A DNA stretch of 11,144 nt from Gemmobacter sp. (GCA_030656535.1 JAUSPL010000649.1:1-11144); one strand, 5' to 3'. Numbered from the stretch's first letter, positions 1 through 7,015 are shown. Notes: generated by a model from the sequence alone, not told the origin. Made by a program: numbers and translations.

Positions 1-550
1 GGAAATGGCTGGCCAGATGCGCCAGCGGTTGCGGCAGGAATTGCGTGTTGATACGCGGCACACCCAGAAAAAGATTCAGCTTGGCGAAGACGCGGGCGAC
101 GTACAAAAGCCCGAAGGTGCCGAACGCAAAGGGATTTGCCGCGTTCATGGACATCAGCCCAAGTCCGGCCATCACCGCCACAAGCGTCAGTTCATGCCAG
201 GCCACGGTGCCGACTGCACGCCAGAACCGATCCGACATGGTGGCGAAAGGCGGGCAGTTCGTGTGGTTCGGTCCTGTGATGACGCCCGACAGAAAGGCAA
301 GTTCGATCCAACCCCACAGGGCCAATGCAGCCAGAAATGCAAGATAGATGCCATTGGTCGACAGGTCGGCCAAAGAGGCCATAGCCGCAGCGATCCCAAC
401 GCCCAGCAAGGGCAACCCAAAGACGACGGAATTCATGTGATCCCTGGCCGCCCCATTGTCCGCCACCCGGACTCGCCACAAGATCGCTCCGGTGGAAAAC
501 CACCAGAGGAAAAGTGTCGCGCCTGCGGCAAGCCACGGGTTGTCGCTCAT
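1..550 (-). CDS. puhE: PuhE, photosynthetic complex assembly protein (3' end outside window)
   Basis: This is an integral membrane protein of the PuhE (DUF3623) family, found in purple-bacterial photosynthesis clusters and linked to assembly or regulation of the reaction centre/LH1 complex; its exact biochemical role is not known. Translation from the ATG at 550 is open to the window edge, giving 183 residues of what is usually a protein of roughly 260-290. It is strongly hydrophobic, with likely membrane segments near residues 7-25, 42-61, 66-90 and 119-136. Family-like signatures are GWIELAFLSG (80-89), ITGPNHTNCP (91-100), WHE (118-120) and AKLNLFLGVP (156-165). The ribosome site is weak (GGTGG five bases before the ATG). 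It is the last visible gene, 88 bases after acsF, and in related clusters hemA usually follows. Identity is fairly sure from sequence and position together. Confidence 0.88.
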   Translation of the reverse strand, partial: MSDNPWLAAGATLFLWWFSTGAILWRVRVADNGAARDHMNSVVFGLPLLGVGIAAAMASLADLSTNGIYLAFLAALALWGWIELAFLSGVITGPNHTNCPPFATMSDRFWRAVGTVAWHELTLVAVMAGLGLMSMNAANPFAFGTFGLLYVARVFAKLNLFLGVPRINTQFLPQPLAHLASHF

Positions 551-574
551 TTTTGCCACCACTGGGCTCGTTTG

Positions 575-619
575 GGGTGTGTCACCCGGGGGCCGGGGCG
601 CGCCCGCCCCAAGCCCCCG
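575..619 (-). other. Two adjacent GC-rich stem-loops between acsF and puhE
   Basis: The 88-base gap 551-638 contains a large inverted repeat. CGGGGGC (587-593) pairs with GCCCCCG (613-619), and after a small internal loop GGGGCG (595-600) pairs with CGCCCC (605-610), leaving a four-base loop. Immediately next to it, GGGTG (575-579) and CACCC (583-587) form a second hairpin with a three-base loop. Base 587 is shared, so the two may compete or stack. On the transcript they lie 19 bases downstream of the acsF stop. No U-run follows, so a classical intrinsic terminator is not supported. An mRNA-stabilising or processing element that sets the acsF:puhE ratio is possible, as is partial attenuation. 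The structure is read directly; the function is inference. Confidence 0.5.
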
Positions 620-638
620 AGCCTATGTGCAGATCCGG

Positions 639-1733
639 TCAATAGACCGGCTCCAGCCGCACATCTTTTGGCGGTGTGCGCTTGATGGTCGGGATGGTGT
701 ACAGCAACACAAACGCCATCGCAGCCTTTGAGGCGCCCAGTTTGTGAGTGAGCCATCCTCCAACCCCACCCTTGCGTTTGGCCGCGTCCATTTGGCCAAA
801 GGCATCACGCATCCGGCGCAGGTTGGGCAGCCACCGCGGGTGGTCGATGTCGATTTCCAATGGGAACACCTGCCGGGCGATCGTAGATGTCTTGCGGAAT
901 ACCTCTTGGTCGTACCATTCGATATCTACGCCCAGTGCTTTGTGAAATTCGGGGCGGGCGTGATCGCGCACGTACATTGTGGAATAGACGGCGGTCAGGA
1001 AGAACCGGATCCATAACCTGTTTGCGAACCCGCTGGTCAGCTTGGGGTCTGTGCGCATCAGCAGGGCAAAGGCCTCACCGTGGCTGAACTCGTCATTGCA
1101 CCACTCGCGGAACCATTTGAAGATCGGGTGGAACCGCTGTTCAGGATGCGCCTCGAGGTGCCGGAAGATGGTGATGTACCGAGCATACCCAATCTTTTCA
1201 GATAGATATGTGGCATAGTAAATGAATTTTGGCCGAAAGTAGGTGTACTTTTTGGCCTTGGTCAAGAAGCCAAGGTTGACGGCCACACCGGCTTCGCGCA
1301 ATGCGTCGTTGATGAACCCGGCATGGCGGGCCTCGTCGCGGGCCATGTAGTTGAACAACTCGCAGATGTCGGGGTTATTGCCGCGGCGCTTCAATTCCTT
1401 GTAGAGCACGCAGCCCGAAAACTCGGCGGTGCAGGAGGATACCAGGAAGTCGATGAATTCGACGCGCAGTTTGGGGTCCATTCCTGCCCAGTCGGCATCC
1501 CATTCTGCATTCTTCTTGAAATGGCCCTTGTTCGGATCGGACTTCATCTGGGCGATAAGCTTGTCCCATTCGGGCCGCACGCTCGACACGTCAATGCGGT
1601 CCATCTCGTCAAAGTCAGTGGTGTAGAACCTTGGGTTCAGCAAGGTTGTCTCTGTCGCCATCGCCGTGGTGTCGGTCACCTTGGTCGAGGTGTCGATATC
1701 GTCCGGATACAGGTCTTTGGGATTGGCGTTCAC
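639..1733 (-). CDS. acsF: Aerobic Mg-protoporphyrin IX monomethyl ester cyclase
   Basis: AcsF is the catalytic diiron subunit of the O2-dependent cyclase. It converts Mg-protoporphyrin IX monomethyl ester to divinyl protochlorophyllide by forming the isocyclic E ring. The 364-residue product matches the family's length. It carries the two diiron EXXH motifs, EARH (residues 134-137) and EFSH (215-218), plus the carboxylates E104 in TAEFSG and E194 in RHLEAH, and the family block TLLNPRFYTTDF (30-41). The start is taken as GTG at 1733: it overlaps the preceding stop as GTGA and has GAGG seven bases upstream. The first ATG, at 1661, would remove 24 residues and most of the leader that precedes TLLNPRFYTTD in homologues. 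It follows putative bciE, its likely accessory subunit, and precedes puhE. The strict O2 need fits an aerobic phototroph, although facultative Rhodobacter species carry it too. Confidence 0.96.
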   Translation of the reverse strand: MNANPKDLYPDDIDTSTKVTDTTAMATETTLLNPRFYTTDFDEMDRIDVSSVRPEWDKLIAQMKSDPNKGHFKKNAEWDADWAGMDPKLRVEFIDFLVSSCTAEFSGCVLYKELKRRGNNPDICELFNYMARDEARHAGFINDALREAGVAVNLGFLTKAKKYTYFRPKFIYYATYLSEKIGYARYITIFRHLEAHPEQRFHPIFKWFREWCNDEFSHGEAFALLMRTDPKLTSGFANRLWIRFFLTAVYSTMYVRDHARPEFHKALGVDIEWYDQEVFRKTSTIARQVFPLEIDIDHPRWLPNLRRMRDAFGQMDAAKRKGGVGGWLTHKLGASKAAMAFVLLYTIPTIKRTPPKDVRLEPVY

Positions 1734-2026
1734 AGCGTCACCTCATCGGAAAAGGAAAACTCGCACAGTTCCATAAAGCCGAAATCGCCGGTTGCGCGGG
1801 TCCACTGGCGTTCCAGCCAACTGGCACGGGTGATCGTGGCTTGGCGGTCCTCGATGATCAGTTCACCGTAGGCGGCATGAATGGGCGCCCCGTGAACCAG
1901 AACTTCGTCGCCTGGATATATGACGGCGCCATTGTTGAAGCGAACGTGGGCATGCAGGCTTTCGAAGCGGTGGCTGACCTCGACTGTGCACGGCACGTAT
2001 TCAGAGACTTTCCGAAAGATTCCCAT
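1730..2026 (-). CDS. bciE: Putative BciE, accessory protein of the aerobic cyclase
   Basis: This encodes a small soluble-looking protein of 98 residues with no membrane segment or signal peptide. Hydrophobic and polar residues alternate in short strands, suggesting a compact beta-rich fold. Recognisable blocks are FESLHAHVRF (residues 21-30), PGDEVLVHGAPI (38-49), YGE (53-55) and a C-terminal LERQWTR (71-77). The gene sits between puhC and acsF and overlaps acsF by four bases (GTGA), so the two are probably translated together. In Rhodobacter sphaeroides a small gene neighbouring acsF was named bciE and shown to be needed for activity of the alphaproteobacterial aerobic cyclase. Position and size make this the likely counterpart, but I recall the homologue only loosely and have not aligned it. 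Otherwise it is a conserved hypothetical protein. The ATG at 2026 has only a weak GGGA eight bases upstream. Confidence 0.75.
   Translation of the reverse strand: MGIFRKVSEYVPCTVEVSHRFESLHAHVRFNNGAVIYPGDEVLVHGAPIHAAYGELIIEDRQATITRASWLERQWTRATGDFGFMELCEFSFSDEVTL
1741..1744 (-). promoter_or_regulatory. Ribosome binding site supporting the GTG start of acsF
   Basis: GAGG on the minus strand lies inside the last codons of the upstream small gene and ends seven bases before the GTG at 1733. Together with the GTGA stop/start overlap it supports translation of acsF from GTG by coupling, rather than from the ATG at 1661. Confidence 0.6.
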
Positions 2027-2049
2027 GATTTGGTTCCCATTGTTGTTTT

Positions 2050-2508
2050 TTACTGTTGTGACATGAGCCGTTCGAATGCAGCCCTGTTGTCAGATCCGAA
2101 GGCGCCCAGTTCGACGCTCCATCCGGTATGGTCATCCAGCGCTGTCAGGCGGCCGTTCGAGTATTCGACAATGCGCAGGGGCAGGAATTTGTTGACGCCA
2201 GCCGTCAGCCTTGCGCGTTCCATCCCGTTCTGAATAACGGTGACAAAGCCGCCGTGCGGCAGATCCATCAGTAGCGTGCCGTCGATTGCGCGAACCGTCA
2301 CGGCCTGTGCTCCGCCGCCTTGCAAGATGATGCTGCGCTCTGCCACAATCTCAGCGGATTTGGGGACGCCCACCTGATCGCGTCCGGTCAGGACTGAGAA
2401 ACTGACAACACCAAGGCTGGCCAGAACCAGGGTCAACATCGCCAGCAGGAGCGGCTTTGGAATCATGTCCTTGTCGTCTGATGGTCGGGTCTGGGCTTGC
2501 ATTGACAT
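2050..2508 (-). CDS. puhC: PuhC, photosynthetic complex assembly protein
   Basis: PuhC is a small membrane-anchored protein that helps build or reorganise the reaction centre/LH1 core complex; in Rhodobacter capsulatus its loss impairs phototrophic growth. The 152 residues begin with a charged cytoplasmic tail (about 1-17), then one membrane helix at about 18-40 ending in LTGRD, a block seen in the family. A periplasmic domain of about 110 residues follows, with a DGTLLMDLPHGGFVTVIQNG strand-rich segment. The ATG at 2508 is favoured over a second ATG two codons later because AGGAGG lies five bases upstream. Nine bases separate it from puhB, and the puhB stop codon TAG overlaps the ribosome site. 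The gene lies 23 bases ahead of the putative bciE. Sequence similarity alone is modest for this fast-evolving family, so the puhA-B-C order adds much of the certainty. Confidence 0.9.
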   Translation of the reverse strand: MSMQAQTRPSDDKDMIPKPLLLAMLTLVLASLGVVSFSVLTGRDQVGVPKSAEIVAERSIILQGGGAQAVTVRAIDGTLLMDLPHGGFVTVIQNGMERARLTAGVNKFLPLRIVEYSNGRLTALDDHTGWSVELGAFGSDNRAAFERLMSQQ

Positions 2509-2513
2509 GGGTG

Positions 2514-2519
2514 CCTCCT
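2514..2519 (-). promoter_or_regulatory. Strong ribosome binding site of puhC
   Basis: A perfect AGGAGG on the minus strand lies five bases before the puhC ATG at 2508. Its first bases are shared with the TAG stop of puhB (2518-2520), so ribosomes finishing puhB end on the puhC initiation site. It is one of the best Shine-Dalgarno matches in the window. Confidence 0.75.
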
Positions 2520-3156
2520 ATTCCGCGGCGAGGGCCATGCCGGGCACGGCACGGGCCAAGACGGGTTCATTGATGCGGGTCTCTGCGGCATCGGACAAAA
2601 GCTTTGCGACCTGCGCGGCGTCTGCAATGCAGCGAAGCGCCGGTTGGGTCTTGGCGAAGCGCCATGGGCGGACATGCGGCCAACAGACCAGATAGGAAAT
2701 CCGCGTGTCGCCCAGCGTTTCCAGCGTGATTGTGCCAATCCCATTTCGCTTGACCGCCAGATTGGCGGCGCCGAGCTGTTTGAATGGGATGTTCAGCGTC
2801 ACTGTCAGCGCTGCCCCGATCCGCATCGCCACGCGTGAGGTGGTCAGCGTGTACACGGTCGCCCGCGCCTGAACGGCTGCCATGGCATAAAGCAGCCCAC
2901 AGGCAACCAGCCCGAGTGCCAGGTAGGGCAACATGACCGCGATGACGGATCCAGCACTGGCATCAGCAACGACTGCGGCACGCCAGATGGCAAGGGCTAC
3001 GAAATACCCGGCGACCCAAGAAACCTTGTAGGCATCCCGCGCCAGCGCAGAGGTTGCCGGACGGCCTTGCCACAACAGCTCTTCGCCAACGGGGGGGCGT
3101 TCTGGCAGGCCGCGAACTGGTTCGATCGCAAAATCATCATGTGCTGCGCTGGTCAT
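2518..3156 (-). CDS. puhB: PuhB, reaction centre assembly factor
   Basis: PuhB is a membrane protein that assists reaction centre assembly in purple bacteria; earlier work in R. capsulatus points to a chaperone-like role involving the H subunit. The product has 212 residues from the ATG at 3156. The N-terminus carries the family block IEPVRGLPE (11-19) and GEELLWQGRP (24-33). Hydrophobic segments at about 47-65 and 71-95 are probable membrane helices. The rest (about 98-180), starting YTLTTSRVAMRIG, resembles the bacterial PH-like domain (DUF304/bPH2) found in PuhB. The ATG at 3156 overlaps the puhA stop as ATGA, implying translational coupling. A GTG three codons upstream (3165) is the only nearby alternative. 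The gene follows puhA and precedes puhC, the conserved order. Confidence 0.93.
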   Translation of the reverse strand: MTSAAHDDFAIEPVRGLPERPPVGEELLWQGRPATSALARDAYKVSWVAGYFVALAIWRAAVVADASAGSVIAVMLPYLALGLVACGLLYAMAAVQARATVYTLTTSRVAMRIGAALTVTLNIPFKQLGAANLAVKRNGIGTITLETLGDTRISYLVCWPHVRPWRFAKTQPALRCIADAAQVAKLLSDAAETRINEPVLARAVPGMALAAE

Positions 3157-3926
3157 GGCTGCCACCCAAGCGACCCACCCTTGCGCCTGTCAGCTGCGTA
3201 CAGCGTGCCACCGGCGTAGTAGGCGCTGATCTTGTCTTCCTCCAGCAACGTGACTTCGCTCAGAGACCGGGTTCCCGGCACACCGTCGAACATGTCCGAA
3301 GCCAGCGAGTTGATCCGCACCCGGTCCTTCCAGATCTTGACCATCGGCATTGGAACCAGCCGGCGATGACCGGAATTCAGCTCGATTTCCAGATAGCGCA
3401 CCAATTGCTCGGAAGCGTCCACCCACATGTCCGAGATCCGGCCCACGACCTCATTGTCGACGGCCTGAACCGGAAGCCCACGCGGATCGCGACCCGCCGA
3501 AACCACAAAGGCGGGAACTGCGGCCATCGGGACGATCTTGTTGTGTCCGTGGCCGTCAAGTTCGGGAATGTCGCGCCGCGGCGCCCACGATGCAGGGCCG
3601 ACGCCGTCCGCCATCGGATTGCCCAGCGGCATATGCGGAAAACCTTCGGATACTGCGGTGCGTCCAAGCGCGACCTCGCGTGCTTCTCGCGCACCGTTTG
3701 GAACGGTCACTTCGCCGCGGCCATGTGGTAGCAGGAAGGTCTTGGCCTTGGGCAGCGGGAACGGACCCTGGTTGGGGGCCGCTGTTCCGTCTTCCAGTTC
3801 CAGGGGATAGCCTTCGCGCATGTTTTCGGTTTGAAGATAGTAGACCAGCAGCGCGAAAAAGCCCCAGAAGAGCCAGATCGAAAGCGAGGCGAGGTCGAAG
3901 TTTCCAAAGAAAGTCGTGCCCAGCAT
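3153..3926 (-). CDS. puhA: Photosynthetic reaction centre H subunit
   Basis: PuhA is the H subunit of the type II reaction centre. It is anchored by one helix and caps the L/M core on the cytoplasmic side, where it shapes the QB site and the proton uptake route. At 257 residues it has the usual length. The single transmembrane helix spans about 12-32 and is followed by LQTENMREGYPLE, a family hallmark. The cytoplasmic PRC-barrel domain contains LDGHGHNKI, with D124, H126 and H128, then D170 and E173. These fall at the same numbers as the proton-entry residues described for the Rhodobacter sphaeroides H subunit, so the path looks intact. The ATG at 3926 is chosen over one 12 codons upstream because GGAGG lies seven bases before it and MLGTTFFGNFDLASL matches the family N-terminus. 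It starts 16 bases after lhaA and overlaps puhB by four. Confidence 0.98.
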   Translation of the reverse strand: MLGTTFFGNFDLASLSIWLFWGFFALLVYYLQTENMREGYPLELEDGTAAPNQGPFPLPKAKTFLLPHGRGEVTVPNGAREAREVALGRTAVSEGFPHMPLGNPMADGVGPASWAPRRDIPELDGHGHNKIVPMAAVPAFVVSAGRDPRGLPVQAVDNEVVGRISDMWVDASEQLVRYLEIELNSGHRRLVPMPMVKIWKDRVRINSLASDMFDGVPGTRSLSEVTLLEEDKISAYYAGGTLYAADRRKGGSLGWQP

Positions 3927-3933
3927 GGGGTGT

Positions 3934-3938
3934 CCTCC
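3934..3938 (-). promoter_or_regulatory. Ribosome binding site of puhA
   Basis: GGAGG on the minus strand lies within the 16-base lhaA-puhA gap, seven bases before the ATG at 3926. It fixes the start and rules out the 12-codon N-terminal extension, whose ATG lies inside lhaA without such a site. Confidence 0.75.
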
Positions 3939-3942
3939 GGGA

Positions 3943-5385
3943 TCAGTTCGGGAAATCAACAAGGCCCATCGAGGCCGCGTTGGATTCGGATTGCGGGGTG
4001 AACAGACTGACGCGCACCAGCGGTGCCAACGCGATCAGGGTTGCAAACAGAACGATGATTTCGATCAGGTAGACCGAGGCATAGCCAAAGGCGGGTGCGG
4101 CAAACACGGGGCCAAAGCCGCCCTGAACAGCATAGGCACCGACACTGTCGCGCAAGCCGCCGCCAACGGCGATCGACAGGCCCGCTGCCGTTGCCTGTGC
4201 AGCGCCCCACGCGCCGAGGACCAGCCCGCGACCTGCCACGCCCTGTTCGGGTAGCGCCATCGCGGCGGTCAGTGTGGATACGGCAAACAATCCCATCCCG
4301 AGCCCAATGCACCAGGCCCCGGTATAGAACAGGATGGTCGATTGCAGCGGAGCCGCAAAGATGACCATCAAGAATGCCACGAGGCCGATCAGCAGCCCGC
4401 GTGCCGACATGCGGTACATGTCCTGACCGCCAGACATCCAGCGCCCGGCAAGCAGAAATCCAATCAATGCACCCATAGCGTTGCACGCTGTCAGCCAAGT
4501 GGTCGCACCGACCGAAAGGCCCAGGATTTCGGCGCCGTAAGGTTCCAGCAGCACGTCTTGCATCTGAAACCCCATGGTCCCCAGCATCACGACCAGCAGC
4601 AGACGTCCTGCCGTTCCGCCTGCCATCAGGTCACGCCATCCCTCATGAAAAATCGGGCGCGTTTCAGCCATCTGTTCCTTGGTCATCGGGCTGACTTTTT
4701 CCTGCTTCCACAGGGCAATCAGGTTGAACACCATTGTGGCGACCCCACAGCCCTGAACGACGCGGATCAGCCGGATCTGGTCAAAATCCCGCAAGAGTAG
4801 GCCCAATATCACTGCCGAAACGGCCATGCCTATCAGGAACATCACGTAAAGCAGCGCAACCACTCTGGGCCGGGTTTCATCGGTAGCCCTGTCCGATGCC
4901 AACGCAAGCCCTGCCGTCTGCGTCATGTGCATGCCAACGCCGGTCATCAGAAAGGCAAGTCCTGCCAGAGCCTTGCCTGCCCATTCCGGTCCGTGGATCT
5001 GGTCGCCCGACAGAACGATCAGCGCGAATGGCATGATCGCAAGCCCGCCCATCTGCCATAGCGAGCCAAACCACAGATAGGGGATGCGTTTCCAACCTAT
5101 CCAGCTTTTGTGGTTGTCGCTTTTATGGCCCAGCATCGCGCGAAATGGGGCGGATACGACCGGCAAAGCGATCATCAACGCCACAATCGACGCAGGGACC
5201 GACAGCTCGACGATCATCACCCTGTTCAGCGTTCCCAGCAAAAGCACCGTCGCCATGCCAACCGAAACCTGAAACAGCCCGAGTCGCAGCAATTGCGACA
5301 TCGTCAAACCCTCGGATGCGGCATCTGAAAACGGCATCCACTTGCTGCCAAGCTGTTGAATTTGCTTTGACTTGATCAGTATCAC
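3943..5385 (-). CDS. lhaA: LhaA, PucC-family light-harvesting 1 assembly protein
   Basis: LhaA belongs to the PucC/BCH (BCD) branch of the major facilitator superfamily. It is needed for efficient assembly of the LH1 antenna, perhaps by delivering bacteriochlorophyll or organising the alpha/beta polypeptides in the membrane. The 480-residue product is highly hydrophobic with about twelve expected membrane helices. Landmarks are MPFSDAASE (17-25), the RLGLFQVSVGMATVLLLGTL segment (34-53), the MFS-type loop GHKSD (86-90), RIPYLWFGSLWQMGG (100-114) and GMHMTQTAGLALASDRAT (151-168). The start is uncertain. GTG at 5385 overlaps the bchM stop as GTGA and has GGAG eight bases upstream. ATG at 5403 would add six residues. 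An ATG at 5445 lies 60 bases further inside bchM and is unlikely. The gene was formerly called orf1696 or F1696 in R. capsulatus, where this region also drives puhA expression. Confidence 0.94.
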   Translation of the reverse strand: MILIKSKQIQQLGSKWMPFSDAASEGLTMSQLLRLGLFQVSVGMATVLLLGTLNRVMIVELSVPASIVALMIALPVVSAPFRAMLGHKSDNHKSWIGWKRIPYLWFGSLWQMGGLAIMPFALIVLSGDQIHGPEWAGKALAGLAFLMTGVGMHMTQTAGLALASDRATDETRPRVVALLYVMFLIGMAVSAVILGLLLRDFDQIRLIRVVQGCGVATMVFNLIALWKQEKVSPMTKEQMAETRPIFHEGWRDLMAGGTAGRLLLVVMLGTMGFQMQDVLLEPYGAEILGLSVGATTWLTACNAMGALIGFLLAGRWMSGGQDMYRMSARGLLIGLVAFLMVIFAAPLQSTILFYTGAWCIGLGMGLFAVSTLTAAMALPEQGVAGRGLVLGAWGAAQATAAGLSIAVGGGLRDSVGAYAVQGGFGPVFAAPAFGYASVYLIEIIVLFATLIALAPLVRVSLFTPQSESNAASMGLVDFPN

Positions 5386-6047
5386 GGACGGTACTCCAGA
5401 CATTCCGAGATGTAGAACCCGCGTGACACGCGGTCGACTTTGCAAAGTTTGCCCCCGGTTGCACTGTTCAAAGCGGGGACAGCATGAGGGACCATGGTGG
5501 GGCTGCGGTCCGCGCGCGGGAACAGCTTTCCCATGGTCCAGAAGGTCATCAAGAACACGGTTCTGGGTGCGACAGTGAACACCACGGCCTTTTCTGTGCG
5601 TTGCCCGAGGCGGTGAAGGGCCGCAGCTATATCTTCGGTGCCATAGTAGATCAGGCTGTCCATGGCCAAGACATAGTCAAACCGGCCGTGATCGGCGGTC
5701 ATGTCGCCGCTGGAAAACCTGACGCGGGGCGCGTGTTCCACCGGCAGCCGGGCCTCGGCTATCTTGACCAGGGCAGGCGAAATATCCACCGCCATCACGT
5801 CCGCGCCACGCGCTGCAAGTTCTGCTGTCATCTGGCCAGCGCCACAGCCTGCATCCAGCACGCGCACGCCGTGCAGATCGACAGGCAACCGGGACAGCAT
5901 CAGCGCGCGCATCTTGTCGCGGCCTTCGCGCACGGTTTGCCGGATGCGCGACACCGGGGCGTCAGAGGTCAGTCGCTCCCATACCTTGGTGGCCGAGCGA
6001 TCAAAGTAGTCTTCGACACGGTCGCGCGTTGCGGCATAGTTGGCCAT
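5382..6047 (-). CDS. bchM: Mg-protoporphyrin IX O-methyltransferase
   Basis: BchM transfers a methyl group from S-adenosylmethionine to the ring-C propionate of Mg-protoporphyrin IX, giving the monomethyl ester used by AcsF. The 221-residue protein has the class I methyltransferase fold. Motif I is VLDAGCGAGQ (63-72), the acidic SAM-ribose residue is probably D88 in AVDIS, GD (114-115) contacts adenine in such enzymes, and FDYVLAMDSLIYY (123-135) is the motif before the active site. The N-terminus YFDRSATKVWERLTSD is typical of BchM/ChlM. The ATG at 6047 shares one base with the bchL stop (TGATG). A TTG one codon earlier is less likely. Its product acts after BchH and before AcsF, both encoded here, so the operon supplies consecutive steps of the pathway. 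Confidence 0.96.
   Translation of the reverse strand: MANYAATRDRVEDYFDRSATKVWERLTSDAPVSRIRQTVREGRDKMRALMLSRLPVDLHGVRVLDAGCGAGQMTAELAARGADVMAVDISPALVKIAEARLPVEHAPRVRFSSGDMTADHGRFDYVLAMDSLIYYGTEDIAAALHRLGQRTEKAVVFTVAPRTVFLMTFWTMGKLFPRADRSPTMVPHAVPALNSATGGKLCKVDRVSRGFYISECLEYRP
5394..5397 (-). promoter_or_regulatory. Probable ribosome binding site for the GTG start of lhaA
   Basis: GGAG on the minus strand lies within the last codons of bchM, eight bases before the GTG at 5385 that overlaps the bchM stop codon. It favours that GTG over the ATG at 5403, which has no clear site. A four-base match only, so the choice remains open. Confidence 0.45.
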
Positions 6048-6949
6048 CAATCGAACCCCAGTAGTTCAAATATTTCCCGGTCCGGCAACGGCGCCGGGGT
6101 TGACCCTGTCCCAGTCACCGAACGCCACAACACGTCCGCAAGTCGCATGTATTCGGCACGGGCCATCACGATGTCTTCAGAGTCGTCCATCTCGAACAGG
6201 GTCTTCTTCTTGAGACGGCTGCGGCGGATCGCGTCGATGTCGGGCATATGTGCCAGCCGGTTGAAACCGACCCGCGCGCAATAGCGATCCACTTCGTCTG
6301 TTTCGCGCGACCTGTTGGCGACGCATCCTGCCAACCGCACCTTGTAGTTGCCCGACTTCGCCTGGACCGCGGCAATGATGCGGTTCATCGCGTAGATGCT
6401 GTCAAAGTCATTGGCCGTCACGATCACGGCGCGGTCGGCGTGCTGCAAGGGTGCCGCGAACCCGCCACATACGACATCGCCCAGCACGTCAAAGATCACC
6501 ACATCGGTGTCTTCCAGCATGTGATGCTGCTTGAGCAGCTTGACCGTTTGGCCGACGACATAACCGCCGCATCCGGTGCCTGCCGGCGGCCCGCCTGCCT
6601 CAACACATTTCACGCCATTGAATCCAACGGCGACGTAGTCTTCTGGACGCAACTCTTCTGCGTGGAAATCAACGTCCTTCAAAATGTCGATCACGGTGGC
6701 CTGCAAACGCCCCGTCAACGTGAAGGTGCTGTCATGCTTTGGGTCGCAGCCGATCTGCAGGACGCGTTTTCCCATCATGGAAAACGCGGCCGAAAGATTG
6801 CTGGAGGTTGTGGATTTTCCGATCCCGCCTTTGCCGTAGACGGAAAAAACCTTGGCACCCTCGATCTTGGTGTCAGCGTCCTGATGCACCTGCACCGAGC
6901 CTTCGCCATCAAGGCCCCGGAGATTTGGTATCGCGTCAAGTGGGCTCAT
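6047..6949 (-). CDS. bchL: Protochlorophyllide reductase iron-sulfur ATP-binding protein
   Basis: BchL is the NifH-like homodimeric reductase of the light-independent protochlorophyllide oxidoreductase. It binds ATP and one [4Fe-4S] cluster at its dimer interface and passes electrons to BchN-BchB, which reduce ring D. The 300 residues contain the P-loop GKGGIGKST (39-47) and the cluster ligands, taken as C127 in GTGCGGY and C161 in DVVCGGF, 34 apart as in homologues. DPKHDSTF (69-76) and the C-terminal FELLGFD are family hallmarks. The start is the ATG at 6949, with GGGG seven bases upstream, giving the usual MSPLDAIPNLRGLDGEGSVQ N-terminus. An in-frame ATG at 7075 lies inside bchH and would add 42 non-conserved residues. 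It follows bchH by 85 bases and is coupled to bchM. Confidence 0.98.
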   Translation of the reverse strand: MSPLDAIPNLRGLDGEGSVQVHQDADTKIEGAKVFSVYGKGGIGKSTTSSNLSAAFSMMGKRVLQIGCDPKHDSTFTLTGRLQATVIDILKDVDFHAEELRPEDYVAVGFNGVKCVEAGGPPAGTGCGGYVVGQTVKLLKQHHMLEDTDVVIFDVLGDVVCGGFAAPLQHADRAVIVTANDFDSIYAMNRIIAAVQAKSGNYKVRLAGCVANRSRETDEVDRYCARVGFNRLAHMPDIDAIRRSRLKKKTLFEMDDSEDIVMARAEYMRLADVLWRSVTGTGSTPAPLPDREIFELLGFD

Positions 6950-6956
6950 GCGTGCG

Positions 6957-6960
6957 CCCC
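6957..6960 (-). promoter_or_regulatory. Ribosome binding site of bchL
   Basis: GGGG within AAAGGGG on the minus strand lies seven bases before the ATG at 6949. It supports the 300-residue form of BchL over the longer reading that begins inside bchH. Confidence 0.5.
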
Positions 6961-6981
6961 TTTCATCTGTTGAGGGATATC

Positions 6982-7015
6982 CGCGCAAGAGGTGTCTTGG
7001 GTCGTTCTTGTCGCG
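6982..7015 (-). other. Possible stem-loop in the bchH-bchL gap
   Basis: The 85-base gap 6950-7034 is the largest in the bch half of the window. Within it, CGCGCAAGA (6982-6990) is complementary to TCTTGTCGCG (7006-7015) with one unpaired base at 7011, forming nine pairs around a 15-base loop. No U-run follows in the direction of transcription, so a terminator is not supported. It may be a processing or stability element, or chance. Nothing else was recognised in the gap apart from the bchL ribosome site. Confidence 0.3.

Noticed and set aside
575..619. Rho-independent terminator after acsF
   Set aside because: The stems are strong, but no run of U follows in the direction of transcription, and puhE directly downstream belongs to the same cluster.
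5..685. Plus-strand open frame of 226 codons opposite puhE and the acsF end
   Set aside because: It crosses the structured gap and two genes on the other strand, and the product is low-complexity and basic with no recognisable domain.
1323..1871. Plus-strand open frame of 182 codons opposite acsF and bciE
   Set aside because: It spans the acsF/bciE junction on the opposite strand, whose coupled reading is well supported.
3350..4072. Plus-strand open frame of 240 codons opposite puhA and the lhaA end
   Set aside because: It is a shadow of puhA; Arg-rich translation, no plausible homologue and no ribosome site considered convincing.
5484..6284. Plus-strand open frame of 266 codons opposite bchM and bchL
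   Set aside because: It is antisense to two well-identified genes, its translation shows no family resemblance and is rich in His/Arg/Gly as expected from the complement of GC-rich coding DNA.
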